64,000 nucleotides of DNA from Rotaria sordida (GCA_905250125.1 CAJNOL010000413.1:59033-123032); one strand, 5' to 3'; shown: positions 11,696-25,208, counted from the first letter of the stretch. Translations and numbers: made by a program. The notes: generated by a model not told the origin, from the letters alone.

Positions 11696-14600
11696 GGGAC
11701 ACAAAACAAAACAACATACGAGCACATATTCATTTCGATTATCTTATACTCGTATAATTCAAAACGTTTTTTACTCATTTCAGTAGACATCAAAACCAAT
11801 AAATTCTATAGAAATGATTGTCGCAATAAAATCAATAAATTATGGTAAATGGTTAATATTCTTATTATATTTACTGACGTTGATTAATGTATTTTATTCA
11901 AAACACGTGTCAAATGAATTCTATTCTATATTTTTTTTTTGAAATAAATTACAATAGCATAAATAATAGGCTAAACAATAGTCAAAAGTATTTTCAGAGA
12001 TAATACATTCTATTATAAAGCATGCGAACAAATTATTCATCAATGTAATCAAAAAATACTATATCCATAAGCTTTACTGTGACAACAGAAAAAATAAGAA
12101 GTCTCAGATTAAAATTTCAATTAATTAGATCAATATTTTATATATATCCAAATCTTCAAAAAAAAATATTCTTAATCAAAGATTTTGAATAAATATATAT
12201 TAAAGAATTTACTATAATATGTATTCTGTTTCGTGTAATCAATATTTGTTTCAAACAGATTTTAATTAATAGAAGAAAATACAAAGGTATATTGATATTA
12301 TTTTATAATTTCCTATCGAGAAATTTTATTTATTTTCATAGAAAGAAATCAAAATAGTTCTAATTTGATAGGCATCTTTTTTTTTGAAATAATTGTTGAT
12401 CTATCAACCACATCAGTTCTTTTCTACATGCACTACTTATTTTGTATTGATCAAGCCGACAAAACTGACAATGAAAGATGCCTCTGGCAGATAAAATTAA
12501 TACTTGTCAGTGATAATTAGTGCCGTAACAAGGATGTTGACAATGGGATGGGAGCTCAAGTTATAGGGCTCTGTCTGTAGTAGAAGCGAAGATCGTGATC
12601 CACACCCTTATATTATGATCATTTTGCGTTCAATGGTTTTTGTTCAAGTGCATTCGCTGGAGAGAGTACTTGAAGTGTGTCATCTTCAATGATAATCTAA
12701 TGCTTATCATCAATCAAGTTTATTGTCTTTCACTTCCCTCAAAAAAAAACTCAAGCTTCAGAAAAACGCATAGGTCAAAGTGCGGATCACTTTGGAAAAA
12801 TGAGAATTCATAGAAGACAGGAATATGACCATATACAACAGCAAATTTCAACCATCTATGACTAACAAGTGATAATCAAAATACAATCCACGTAAATTGA
12901 AAGTCTATCCTTTGAGTTTTTGTGTTTTCATTACCATAACTTGTTTGTTTTAAAACTTACTATATATAGAGAGAAAGCCAAGAACTTGCTGCATCATTTG
13001 GTATTTTTACTTTGAACATTAAATGCAGTTTAAAATGTAAAAAATGTATTGAAAGAAAAAGGAAATTTTTTTAAATTTATACGGTGTCCACAATGCTGTA
13101 ACATTTCTTATTTCGTGTATATTTCGGCTTAGATCATTGATAAAACTTTGAATTTGCTTTTAAAAGATGCGTCGTTGAAAGCCCTACAAAACTTGTATAG
13201 ACCAAAGCCTAGAGCGAACCGGAAAAGTTCTCGAAATATTTTCTATATGATGGTAAGTAATACTGCTACCCATAAGCATGGGCGGCGCAAGCTCAATTTT
13301 TAGGGGAAGCAATAAGCGTTAAAATGAGACAGAGTTGGAGTCGGCTCGGCCGATCAGCGCCGGTTTTTATTGGTTTAAAAAATTTCTTGTAGTATGCTAT
13401 TTTCCATTGATAAAAAGTGTCGAGACCAAGTTTAAACGCATTTATCAAAATAGTCAAACAGTATTGTTTCAGAAATTATCAGTTTTATCTTTTGCTGCTT
13501 GCCTATACTTTTTATTTTTTTAATCGACCTGTGTTATTTGCGATTAACTTCTGAACTTATCTTGTTGATGTTTTGTTGGAGACTAGATTTGAGTTTCGAC
13601 CGTCGTCTTCAGAGGAACACTAGGTTTATTAACAGTGCGCGCGTCGTGTCAACTTTTTGTATAGTTCTCGCATCGTGGCAGCGGTAGATTCTCAGCTACG
13701 ATGGGCATCTATATTTTATATTCATTTACATTTTATTAGTGAGCAGAAAAAATTGCAGAAACTTGTTTCATGTTTTCTCAAAGCTTGAGTTCGATGTGGC
13801 GTCTCCAACGGCAATCTATTATATTAGGAGATAAAGTCAAATAGGTTTTTTCTTAAAGAGAAGGCTCAAAAATGAGTATGATATATAGACAGAAATTGTT
13901 ATAACTACAATAAATAATGAGATATGAAGCTGAGTTTTTTTTTTCTGTATACATAACTGAGCATCTCGTATGATGTGCATAATAATAATTCTGTCCAATA
14001 ACATGAAGATCCTGTTCTGAATGGGGAGAAGGATGCTTAAACTTTTCTTAGTCTCCCAGTGACTTCTTGTAGTCATAATACGTGGTTGAACAACGTTCGA
14101 CAGTCGGATCTGTTCCCTCGTAAGTATAGAATAATCCTGCTGATCATACGATAATACTTTTCAAACTAAACTAAATCTAATTACTTAAGTTTAATATCTG
14201 CATTAAATCTTTCAACATATTACTTTTAACTTATATCCTCTGTTTTAGTTAATAATTTTCTGTTTATTAGAGATGATAATGTAAAAAAGATTTATCTCAT
14301 TATTCTTTATTTACAAAAAGACATAAAAGCCATAAGTTACAACAGACATTTTTTTTGTATTTAACAGTGAAAATAAATGAGAAAATTGTTGATGCATTTC
14401 TATTGAACAAAAAATACAAAATAATAAATTGGAACACAATATGTAACATAAAAAAGTTAGCTAAAATTTTGGGCTAGGGAAGATTGAGCCCCCTGAGTAA
14501 TAAAATACATACTTCAAAAATCTCGCTAGGAAGGATTCGAAGGTAGAAGTTAAACTCTCTTAGTACACAAAACCCATGTTTCAAAAATTTCTCCAAGAGG

Positions 14601-15716
14601 AACTCGAAGGTTCCTAGGGGAACTGAACCTCCTCTAGCACCTCTGACCCCGTCACTGTATTGAATGCCTGCATATACTCTTGTTCGCATGGTGTACGGCG
14701 AAGAGAAAAAAATATACGTTGATAATTTATTCATGTTTTGTTGTATGTCTGTATACAAGCTCTACATGTATTTTTTCTCGTTTGTCACATTTGGTGATGG
14801 GTTATAACTTGGAATAATAAGAGAACAACATGTTATTTATTAAATTGATCAGTACATTTGATTAACTTTAAATATTCTAATAAAAAAAAATCATATGAAA
14901 GATAGTTAAACTATCTCTTAGTTTTGTGTATTTAATTAAACTATAAATAGAAATAACGGCAAAGATATAATATTATAGCATCTGATTGATTTTTTTTTTC
15001 TTAATTTATTCCAAAAAATATAAACAAAAATAAATACAATCAATTTTATACAAATACATTATAATTTCTTTCGTTTTCAATTAACCGAATACAAACAAAT
15101 GTCAAATGAAAAATATCAATCGACATATTCTATTCATAATAATATTAGATCAAAAAAAATTCTTCTAGTAATTTACAAAATTTCTAAAAAAACCTGAAAA
15201 CTTCATATATACATATTCATTTCAGACAGATATTTTGTTTGATTGTTTTATTTTTTTGTTCTCAAGTTTTAAGTGTATAAAAATTCGAATAATTTTCAAT
15301 TCTATCAAGAATAAAGTTGACAAATTTTCTAATTCATCGCCGAAAGAAATATTTTTCATATCATTTTCTTTAGTCAACTGTCACTTGTTTTGTTCGAATT
15401 AGTACATTATTTATCGACATACAATAATACATTTTGACAAATCATGCTTTTTGCTTTTTGCTTTGCATATTGAATCATCTAATTATGTTTGCAGAAAAAA
15501 AAACACACAATGATACACACGGATGTTTGATAGAAAAGAAAAAAAAAAAAGTACATTTTTTTATTTTGTCACATGCTACATTCGCTTCGCATTTGTGCAG
15601 CTGAATATTGCATATAAAAGTTATTTTACATATCAAAAGATTGTAACGAGCATTCAAAATCAGAAGAGAGAACCTTATTCATACTGAAAGTAGTAACGTC
15701 TAGAGAAAAAGAAGCA

Positions 15717-16463
15717 ATGGGAGGTGAAGACGATGGAAGATTTGTATGTGCTCATGGAACTGTAATGATTCTTGCATGGATGATCTTTGGATCAACAGCT
15801 GTTCTATTTGCACGTTATGGTCGTAAGATACGCTTTGGTTCAAAGGAGAAGTTATTAGGTGATCAAATATGGTTTCAAATTCATCGTTTCTTTGCTTGTT
15901 TAACAACAGTATTGACTCTACTTGGATTTTTCTTTATTTTGATATATTTAAATGGTACATGGGTAGGAATCGATGAAGGTCGTGGATTTGTTCATTCTAT
16001 TTTTGGTGGTATTGTTGTCTGTTGTGCACTTATACAAGCATGGATGGCACTTTTTCGTTGTCATCCGGATAGTACATATCGTTTTATTTATAATTGGCTT
16101 CATCGATTAACTGGAATATTGGCTTATTTTCTTTCGATACCAACTATTTTTATTATTATTACAACTTTTGATGAAAATCAAATTGGTATGATTGTTATTC
16201 TTTCACTTTGGTCTGCCTGGATTGTTATAATTGTTATTATTTTTGAAATTATTCGAAATTTTGTTGGAAAATCATCTTCAAATGTAATGAGAACGAGATA
16301 TGGACCTGAACTAGATGATCTTGATCAATTACCGCATGTCAATATCGAAAATGATGATAATGATATGACACATTGGAATAATCGGATATTAATTTTATTT
16401 CTATTACATATTGTTGTTTCCATTGCTCTGGCTATTGCACTTATTGTTCTCATTTGGAAATAG
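15717..16463 (+). CDS. Cytochrome b561-domain transmembrane protein (intronless)
   Basis: A single exon encodes 248 residues with six hydrophobic segments. The four histidines expected to hold the two hemes of cytochrome b561 domains are present in order: H13 (CAHGTVM), H56 (IHRFF), H93 (VHSIFG) and H129 (LHRLTG). The family moves electrons across membranes, often from ascorbate to ferric iron or to a monodehydroascorbate acceptor. The spacing resembles the b561 part of DOMON/ferric-chelate-reductase-like proteins, but no DOMON domain precedes it, and the protein starts only 12 residues before the first heme histidine. An acidic stretch (about 198-218) separates the last helix from the core. 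Absence of introns contrasts with most neighbours. Confidence 0.85.
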   Translation: MGGEDDGRFVCAHGTVMILAWMIFGSTAVLFARYGRKIRFGSKEKLLGDQIWFQIHRFFACLTTVLTLLGFFFILIYLNGTWVGIDEGRGFVHSIFGGIVVCCALIQAWMALFRCHPDSTYRFIYNWLHRLTGILAYFLSIPTIFIIITTFDENQIGMIVILSLWSAWIVIIVIIFEIIRNFVGKSSSNVMRTRYGPELDDLDQLPHVNIENDDNDMTHWNNRILILFLLHIVVSIALAIALIVLIWK

Positions 16464-19400
16464 ACTCATTCTCTGTTTTTCTTTCTTTGAACTTATAGAA
16501 TAATAGAGAAAAAGAGAAACGAATTTTTTTTTCAATTTTCTATCGATGTCATATTCTAATATAATTTGATTGGATATGGACTTATGTATAATTATTTTCA
16601 TATATTTTTATTCTATATTTATTAATAGAAAATAAAAATTATTATATACTGAAAAAATTCAAATCAATATTTCACTGCGTAGAAAATCAATTCCACGTCT
16701 CTTGCAGTATCTTAACTCTATCGTCATAATTTGAGATAAAAGTATTCACGAAGAATATACTCTCGTACTTTTCTTTGCAATTAGAAAGAATTAAAGAGCG
16801 TATGATAAATCTGAAGAAGAATATTAATTAGAAGATTTTCTGGTGATCGTAATGAAACACACTTGTTAAATGCAATTTATATCGAATTTGATTGAGAAGT
16901 GCATTTCATATTCAATCTTGAAGTTATCGCTCGATTATGAAAACATCGGATGTCGATTTCATTTATAATCAAATCTCAATGGATCATTATTGACTATAGG
17001 CTTTCATTTTCTATTAATAGGCTAATTGCTGATGTCGTAATAGCAACGGAGAATCCATGATGTGGAGGTGAATGCCACCGGTTATTTTTATGTCTCAATA
17101 AAATGAAATATGCTTTGTAGATATTTGAAAAAGAGAGCTGCATAAAAGAACCAAACATTTTTTCTATTGATAGTACATGTGCACAAATATATCTCACTGT
17201 GTATAGAGTAATGAAGATTTGTGAAAAAAAAAACTTATAGAACATATAAGTGATCTCGATGATTCTTTTTTTACTACAATTATGAATTCGTTTTCATCCA
17301 GTGTAAAGTATCAATAGAACTGTAGATATATTTCATTCTTCATTAAATAATGTACATTTATGCTTTCAACTTACTCTTGTTTGCACAATCGACAAGGCTT
17401 TTACAGTTTGCGACAAGTGACACTTGATAAACATTAATAGAATAAACAAATGACTTTATTCATTCTATGAAATTTTAAAAAAATCAAGCATAAGAATTGT
17501 GATTGAATAATAAATTTTCGATCAGTTATTACGACATAGATTATCAATATTTTTCACATAAAAGAAAAAATATATTGATTTATAGTAAATTCTTTCAAAA
17601 AAATTTTTATTAACAAGAAAGATAAATATTCACATGAAAAATTTTTAGAACTAAGCCCTAGTCGAATGATTTATTCAATAGTCTCGTTTATGTTCAGTGT
17701 TTTATCTAATGTGGATCCGAGGGAGTGGCATCCTCTGAAAATCGGGTTGGTTCTCAAGAAGTTTGTGATTATTGTATCATGTACTGTGTGTGCATGCTCC
17801 CAAAAAACAGCCGTTCGCTCTTGTAGAGTTTTAAATCGACTCTCCGAAAAAGAAAATCTGTAAAAAACCACTGTTTATCTCAATATCATGAATACTAATT
17901 ATCATCTAAAAACTATTATTTCCCGTTGATGGACTATCATAGATCATCAATGAAATTACTTTTTTTCAGACAACAACAAAGCATACAAATAGATCAACTA
18001 TTATAGACATTTGTCGTCATTTAGCAAGATAAATAAAAGATGCTCATATGTTTTGAGTATGGATGATGATCTTCTTTTCTCTAGCTCTCACACATTCTCT
18101 TCGAATGTATATGTGAGTTCTACAAAACGAGTAAATCGTCGGTTTCAATAAAAAATCGATGACATGAAGTATATGCAGATTTCTGAAATTATCAACATAT
18201 GAGAAGGTTATTTCAAGTAAATTTCGATAATTACAATTACATATGAAATAATTTTGCAGGAAAATCCTCCAATTACCAATTTATAAGACAGCATTGTCTG
18301 TGAAACTTTTGAAATATCGAAAAGAAATTGAATACTAAATACTTATTCATGCCTTAGTAGATTCGGAAATTTCCTTTCTGAGAAATCTCAATATTACTGA
18401 TTTTAATATATAACTCAAGAATATACAAGAATATGATTTTTTTTGATAATATCAGAACTTATTGTAAATTCAAGCTAAGAACGCATTGACATTGTTTGAA
18501 TATTTGAAGCTCATAATTGAATAAATATATGCACATAATAGACCTCAAGAACGGTCATCCGATCTGACCCAGAGGGATATTTCTTCCGGGGCGTAAAGAA
18601 AAAAAATCTAATTTTAATCGCTATTTTTCCAAGTAAAAATTGATTAAAATGGTACTTGTTGAATTCGATAAAAGTCTGATTTTTCGTCTTTACTTGAATT
18701 TTACACCTTACAACTAATAACAATTAAAAATCTTTATTATGTAAACGTTTTCAAATTTTTATTAAGCTAATAAATAAAAGCAGTGCATTTATTTCATTCG
18801 ATGACATTCTTCATCCATACCTAAAGCAAAATACATTAGGTGACATTGTGTACTGAAATTAACAGCGTAACTGAACAACAGACATTCTACTCGTGAAAAA
18901 TTTTTATTAATAAATGATAACCTTCAAGAACTTGAAATATTTACGAATGCATCTTGCTCTTTCGGTTCGATAAGTACTTTAACTTATCTCTCATATTATA
19001 GTGTCAATCTGAGCTAAGCCGGATCAGACTATCAAAAAGTAGTTTGATTTGAAGATGTGACACATAATAAAGAAAGAATTTGAAGAAAATCTCACACTAA
19101 TATCTAACATTTTATTAGTTTCATTTCCTTAGTTTATCGTGTATATCAGAATTGAAGAAAACTAAACCATATTAGCCAAATTAGATTTTCAAATAAAAAA
19201 TAACGATATTCATAGTACATTTGCTTGAACTCAAAATTTTTCTAATGAATTCTTTGTTTCTCCTCGAAATGTTATTCCTATAAAATTAGACTATTTTTTA
19301 TGCTTATGGCATGAATATTTTTAAAGAGAAAGTATTTGGCTCTTTCGAATTGATGGTAACTTTAATTCTACTCATCAAGATCTATCTATTTTAGACTTGT

Positions 19401-20093
19401 AACAAGTTCTGCGAAAGCAGATCAATTTAAATAATTGAAACGATTAGTTTCCTTCGGCGTTTTTACCGATTACAAAAAAAAATATATTCATTTATATTGT
19501 TTTTTTTTAATCTTTATAAATCGAGAATTTTATTTGATAAAAGCCTTTCAATTATTCTATAAAATCAAAATCAACAGAAAAAATACCATAGAAATTTTAA
19601 AATCATGTTTCGAAGTATGACACTTCTTTTTTTTCCTATTATAAAGTAAACATCAGATGAGAAGGAATTTTTTTTTCTATGAATTAACGAAACAAAAAAA
19701 ATAATAAATTAATCGATATTAAAAAAATTTATTCAATAGTTTCTAATAGAAGATTTTTTAAACTTTTCAAAGGTATTTGTTTCGAAAATTTACTTTTTTT
19801 TTTTCTATTAGAAAAATTTTCTTTCATCTGTTTTTTATATATTTATAACGTTATTTGCCATATTGGTTGTTATGCTTTTCAACCTCCTTATCAAACCTCT
19901 CCAATGATTATAAAATATTAACCAATCCCCATTCGGTCCATGTATTTCCATGAAATCTTCTATGATTATATTGTTTCTTCGACTTTTATTTGCTTATATG
20001 TTTTGATCAATTTAATTTTGAATTCTTTTTCTTAGATAAATTTTTGTTTTTCAGTCTCTTTCTAGAAAAAAAAGAAAACAATAAAACTTCATC
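16464..20093. other. Gene-poor interval of 3.6 kb
   Basis: No supported gene. Open frames at 16994-17245, 17666-17871 and 19435-19620 show no family signal. It includes the 3' region of the b561 gene, a short palindromic dispersed sequence at 18086-18131, and the eL20 promoter just before 20094. Confidence 0.55.
18086..18131 (+). repeat. Short dispersed palindromic element, copy 1
   Basis: CTCACACATTCTCTTCGAAT runs into GTATATGTGAGTTC, a hairpin with CTCACA/TGTGAG ends. Related copies occur at 43194-43235 (+) and 41354-41380 (-). Confidence 0.45.
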
Positions 20094-20688
20094 ATGAAAG
20101 CTAAAGGTAATCTTCGTGAATATCGTATAATCGGTCGTAAACTTCCATCAACAACTTTAAAAAAACCACCACTTTATGAAATGCATATTTATGCACCAGA
20201 TGAAGTTCAAGCTAAATCACGTTTTTGGTTTTTTTTACGTCAACTTAAACGTGTTAAAAAAAGTGCTGGTGAAATTGTTGATTGTCAAATGATTAATGAA
20301 CGTAAACCATTAACAGTTAAAAATTTTGGTATTTGGCTTCGTTATGATTCACGTTCAGGTACACATAATATGTATCGTGAATATCGAGATTTAACACGAG
20401 CATTAGCTGTTACACAATGTTATCGTGATATGGGTGCTAAACATCGTGCACGACCATCAACAATTCAAATTATGAAAATTAAACGTTTACCAGCTAAAGA
20501 ATGTCGTCGACCACATGTAACACAATTTCATGATTCAAAAATTAAGTAAGATGATAAAAAAAAATAAAAAAAAAAAATAAAAGTGAATAATTTGGTTTTT
20601 TTTTTAAAGATTTCCAATGGTTAATAAGGCAACAAAACGTTTACATCATCCACGTTTTACAACACGTCGTCCACATACTTATTTTTAA
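20094..20688 (+). CDS. RPL18A: 60S ribosomal protein eL20 (L18a)
   Basis: Two exons (20094-20545, 20610-20688) give 176 residues, the usual length of animal eL20. It opens [18 protein letters not shown] and contains [40 protein letters not shown], the [17 protein letters not shown] stretch, and ends [11 protein letters not shown]. eL20 is a structural protein of the large cytosolic ribosomal subunit. The single intron sits 25 codons before the stop. A pyrimidine tract and AG (TTTTTCAGTCTC) lie about 40 bp before the start and could serve as a 5' UTR or trans-splice acceptor; that is only a possibility. Confidence 0.97.
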
Positions 20689-20913
20689 AACAAGCAATAC
20701 GAATATCAATCGATAATGCCTAGATGTCTTTTTTGATGTATTGCATCCGTTTTGAAAATGAAAAAGAATAAAAATATAAGAACAAGAATTTTTATTATTA
20801 TTGTTATTTTTTTTTTTCTTCAAAAACAACAAGAAAAAAAACGTTCTTCTTCTAGATAATGAAAATGTACTGGATTTAAAAGTGGCTATTGACCATCGAT
20901 TAAAACTGTGTCA

Positions 20914-23900
20914 ATGTCAACCGGACGTTCAAGTACAAGTACTCGAACATCATCAATGACACGTCCACTGCCACTAATTAATACTACTTCAGGCGTTTCA
21001 GCAATAACAAGATCAATTCAAACTGGTAGTATGAATGTAACAATTAATACAGCTCGAACGAGACCATTAACTGGAGTTCGACAAGGATCAACAGATAGAA
21101 CAAATATGTCAACACGTAATAACATTCCAGCAACAACATCTTTAAGTCAACGAAGAATGTCAAATGATTTGACAAGATCGAGACGATCTAGTCAAGATAG
21201 ATCTGTAAGTCAAAAAGAAGATAAAAAATATGAGTTTGACATTTTCTTTGAACAGACAAGAAACTATTGACTACAATGAAGCTTCTTTGAGAATTCTAGG
21301 ATGCACAATTAGAAAAGCGAAAAAAGATTTCCCACTATTTCTGAAAAAAAAAAACATATTTTTCAAGCAGTAGGTGATGGAAATCATCAAACACTTTGGC
21401 TAAAGACAAGATATTAAATAAAAAATCATGTCGTTTGTGAAAAATCAGACTACAAGCCATCATCTCAATCTCGATTTTTCTGACGAAAATTGAGTTTTTT
21501 TTTTAGGGAAGTGGCTTTAAGTATTACCTCTTAGTCTTTTTTGACCACTTCTGGTTTTCGACAAGAATGCAGCCAATCAGATTAAATTTTTATTACAGAT
21601 AAAACATCTAAAATAAGCAGACATGTGTTCGATGAAAAAAATTTCAAAGCGGATTCAACCAAGAAATTTTAATTTTCCATAGGGTTACATCCTGCTACAT
21701 TACGACTTCTCATTAGCTTTGTCAGATCGGGTTGAAGATTTTTTTCGGAAATCTCACTTTCTATTTTTTTTTCTTTATGAGAAAAATTACGTCAGAGATT
21801 TGGCTTTTAAAATCTTGTTACACCTCTGGAGAATATTTCCAAGTATCTGAGGTAAAAATTTCAGTCTGATCGAACAAAAGTAGAGGAGAAGATCGTAATC
21901 GACCAAGAAACAACTTCACAGAAATCCAGAATATCCCGATAAAGCCGTCTTTGAAATTTTTTTCTTCGAGTACGTATCCCCTTATTTTAAGTTGAGAACT
22001 AGAAGTAGTCTAAATAGATGGAGTGATACCCTTAATCGATCTTTGAAATATCTTTGTACTAAAAAATATTTAATCATCTCTATTTCCTTTAGACGGTAAC
22101 TATAAATCCATATATTATAAATGGAGCAGTTAATGAATCATCGAATGATTATCTAAAACGACGTGAATCGAATGGCTTTAATCCAACATCAACTACAAAT
22201 ACAAATGAAGAACCAACGAATGCAAAAGCTTCTTCAATTGATCGACAAAATAGTCATTCACCATCACCACTTGAATCAAGATTAAAACATGGTGGTTTGA
22301 CTGGTTTACAAAATCTTGGCAATACTGTGAGTGTCTTTTTTTTTCTAAAATTAAGTATTAATTTTAATAATAATAATTTCATTTTGAAAGTGTTTTATGA
22401 ATTCAGTACTTCAATGTCTATCAAATACCAAGCCACTTTTATTATTTTGTTTTAAAGACGATCTTTCTGAATATTTAAATACATCATCAACAAGTGTTAT
22501 GAAAGGTGTTTTAATGCGAGGTAGATAAAAGAATTTCACTTTTTCTTTTTTTCATTTTACAAACAAAAAATTATAAAATGTAGAATATGCAAATTTAATT
22601 CGAAAAATGTGGACTTCATCTGATGGTCATTCAATTGTAAGTCCATCAGCATTTAAAAATACAATTGGACGATTTGCACCACGTTTTCTTGGTTATGCGT
22701 ATGTTAAAATTATGATTTAATAAAATTAAACAAAAAAAAAACAAACTTCATCGATTATTTTGTTTTTTTTCTTGTAGACAACAAGATTCTCAAGAAGTTT
22801 TAAGATATCTTTTACAAGGACTTCATGAAGATGTTAATCGTGTACAACGAAAACCATCACCAATTAAAATTGATGAAAAAGCAGAAGAAAAAATGAAGTA
22901 AGAAAAATTATGATTTATGATGAGAAATTAGTTTGAATTTTCGAGCGAAAAAAAAAATAGTTAATTAGTTTCCGAAAAGTTATGAAAGGACTAAAATTGA
23001 TTGTTTACAATTGAAAAAATATATATAGGCCAAATCATTGGTTAGTGACATGAATTTACAAAATTAAAGCACATATATCTTCGGATAATGGACTTTCCTA
23101 AAACTAATTTTCATACATTACATGTATGTTAAGCTACTCTAACGAAATACGAAATAATGTCCTTATAGTCGAATGAGAAGTTCAAAACCGATTTCAACTA
23201 CTATCGGCGCCAGAATTCAAGGCAGTCGGTTGCTTTTTGAATAACTCTTGATAGGAACAAGATAGAGACCTGCGGTTTTCAACATTTGATAGCCAAGACC
23301 CAAGAGCATATTTTTATAAGCAAAATCTTTTCTGAGAAAAAGTCCGAAGTTTGGTTTTCCAGAGGATCTTTGAAAAACCACGCTGGCGTTTTGAAAATTG
23401 TCATAGAAGTCTATTGATTTTTTTATATATTCGGAATCAGCATGAAAAACTGCGTCGACTCATATATTTTTCTAGTCTTTTAACAAAGTTTTTTTTTCGC
23501 CGAAAAATTCGTCCTTCGTCATCTTTTCACTGAATTCATTTATTGATGTGGTCCTGAGGATGACTAGAGGTAAATTTTCGACGAAAAACAAATTCGTTAA
23601 CAGACTAGAAAAATATATGAGTCGACACAGTTTTTCATGCTGATTCCGAATATGTAAAAAAATCAATAGACTTCTATGACAATTTTCAAAACGCCAGCGT
23701 GGTTTTTCAAAGATCCTCTGAAAAACCAAACTTCGGACTTTTTCTCAGAAGAGTTTTTGCTTATAAAAATATGCTCTTGGGTCTTGGCTATCAAACGGTG
23801 ACAACCGCATGTCTCTATCTTGTTCCTATCAAGAGTTATTCAAAAAGCAACCGACTGCCTTGAATTCTGGCGCCGATAGTAGTACAAATTTTTCTTCAGA

Positions 23901-25208
23901 ATCTCTAGAAAATTGGTTTTTAAGAGGACATTTTTTGAAGTTCGATCTTACTGAAATTTTCGCTAGTTGCAGCTTACTAATAGTCCATCTATGGCCTCTG
24001 AAAGTATTCTTAATGTGCTATCATTAAAAGAGCTATCAAAGTCCAGGCGATTTCCAATTAAAGCCAATATTAATACGTTACTTTCTTTCGAAAAGAATTT
24101 TGAAATCTGCTTCAAGAGTGTGAGTATTTTCCTTTTACCAATATTCTTGTTTGTATGAGTAAATTGAGGTCTTCGTTTTTCCTACTATTTTCATCGTTTT
24201 ACAAGCTTTCGGAAAACGTCGACGTAAAGACGCCATTTTCTTCGACCTGAATAATGAGCATACTGAATCGTTATTTTGTTTTTTTTTTATTAAAGATCTG
24301 TCCTTTTGTTTCTGATTCATCAGTTTTCTTTTTCTAGAGAAAGAGATCGTGCAAAGTTAAGTTGGGAACGTTGTTTACTCTACGACAATAGTGCTATTTC
24401 TGGTTAGTATTTTAAATTTATTTCAAAAAAAAAAAAAGAATTTTCATTAAATAATGTTTTCTTAGATATATTTGCTGGACAATTGAAAAGTACTCTTGAA
24501 TGTTGTCATTGTCAATATCAATCAATAACATTTGATATGTTTTGGGATTTATCGATTCCATTACCACGAGTAAAATATAAAACAAAAAAAGAAAATAAAA
24601 AATGATCTTTTTCTTTTGTTTTCTAGAATAAATCATCAAGTAGTGTACAAGAATGTATTCAATTATTTATGAGTAAAGAAGATTTAGATGGAAATGAAAA
24701 ACCGGTAATAAAAAACAACAAGAAAAATCTTTCATTTTTTATCGAACTATAATTAATTTAGATGTGTGCTAAATGTAAACAGAAACGACGATGTACAAAA
24801 AAATTTTCTATACAAAAATGTCCCGATATTCTTGTACTTCATTTAAAGCGTTTTTCACAAGCTCGTGGTCGAACAAAATTAAGTACTCATGTAGATTTTC
24901 CAATAAATAACCTTAAACTTGATGATTTAACTGATGTGATGTCTGAAAGTTATGAAGGTATTATTATATAACATAATATGTTTTTATCTGTTTGAATTTT
25001 TTTTTTAGGACCAGTTCCAACTTATAATTTATTTGGTATATCAAATCATAGTGGTACAGCATATTCTGGTCATTATATTGCGCAATGTAAACATCCATTT
25101 ACTAACCAATGGCATGAGTTTAATGATTCAAGTGTTTATTCATTGAGTGACAAATCTCGAATAATATCATCAAATGCTTATGTGCTATTTTATGAACGAA
25201 ATAAATGA
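20914..25208 (+). CDS. USP2: USP2/USP21-type ubiquitin-specific protease
   Basis: Ten exons (20914-21204, 22093-22326, 22391-22520, 22584-22698, 22778-22897, 24338-24402, 24466-24569, 24627-24704, 24762-24957, 25009-25208) join in frame to 510 residues. Residues 1-165 are a Ser/Thr/Arg-rich, probably disordered tail. The rest is a C19 cysteine protease core: NLGNTCFMNSVLQCLSN with catalytic Cys176, LGYAQQDSQEVLRYLL, a zinc ribbon (ECCHC, then CAKC), then GHYIAQC with His466 and FNDSSV with Asn483. The catalytic Cys is the first codon of exon 3. The core resembles human USP2 and USP21 most closely. Introns 1 (888 nt) and 5 (1,440 nt) are enlarged by inverted-repeat elements. The start is the first ATG; a GTG two codons upstream is not used. 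Confidence 0.93.
21247..21540 (+). repeat. Dispersed repeat family C, copy 1 (USP2 intron 1)
   Basis: Matches 52985-53262 in order: GAACAGA, CTATTGRCTACAATGAAGCT, TTGAGAATTCT, a GTRGRTGAYGGAAATC block, then CTCGATTTTTCTGACGAAAA. Copies differ at many positions. Confidence 0.6.
21590..21990. repeat. Degenerate foldback repeat in USP2 intron 1
   Basis: The left part (AGACATGTGTTCGATGAAAA, AAATTTCAAAG) pairs with the reverse complement of the right part (GATACGTACTCGAAGAAAA, AAATTTCAAAG). The arms converge on opposed TTGTCAGATCGGGTTGAAG and TTGTTCGATCAGACTGAA. The right half also matches the ELOF1-A intron repeat. Confidence 0.5.
23197..23883. mobile_element. Foldback element, family A copy 1 (USP2 intron 5)
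   Basis: A near-perfect inverted repeat: arms of about 310 bp and a spacer of roughly 65 bp. The outer ends are ACTACTATCGGCGCC and its complement GGCGCCGATAGTAGT. Both strands show the same short frame only because the arms are complementary. No transposase is encoded, so it is a non-autonomous foldback or long-TIR element. A related copy is at 49291-49835. No clear target-site duplication was found. Confidence 0.82.

Larger units (their letters stand above)
9235..15716. other. Gene-poor interval of 6.5 kb
   Basis: No supported coding gene. It contains the presumed Kv beta promoter, islands of CGATTAATCG-like palindromic sequence at about 10215-10345 and 11565-11695, GGTTAACC / ACCGCGGT-rich sequence at about 10390-10460 and 10785-10860, and a weak internal duplication at 14465-14650. 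Short open frames at 13335-13687, 13837-14076 and 14474-14758 look random. Confidence 0.55.

Noticed and set aside
13335-13687. Overlapping 62-codon frames
   Set aside because: No start or splice context, no domain, no codon bias.
14465-14650. Possible solo-LTR or duplicated TE end with weak internal repetition
   Set aside because: Two segments resemble each other only loosely; no terminal motif or target duplication seen.
20908-20913. GTG-initiated start two codons upstream of the USP2 ATG
   Set aside because: GTG is not a normal start in animal nuclear genes; the ATG at 20914 is used.
23351-23729. Two similar open frames on opposite strands
   Set aside because: They are the same sequence read from the two arms of a foldback element; the similarity reflects the inverted repeat, not two genes.
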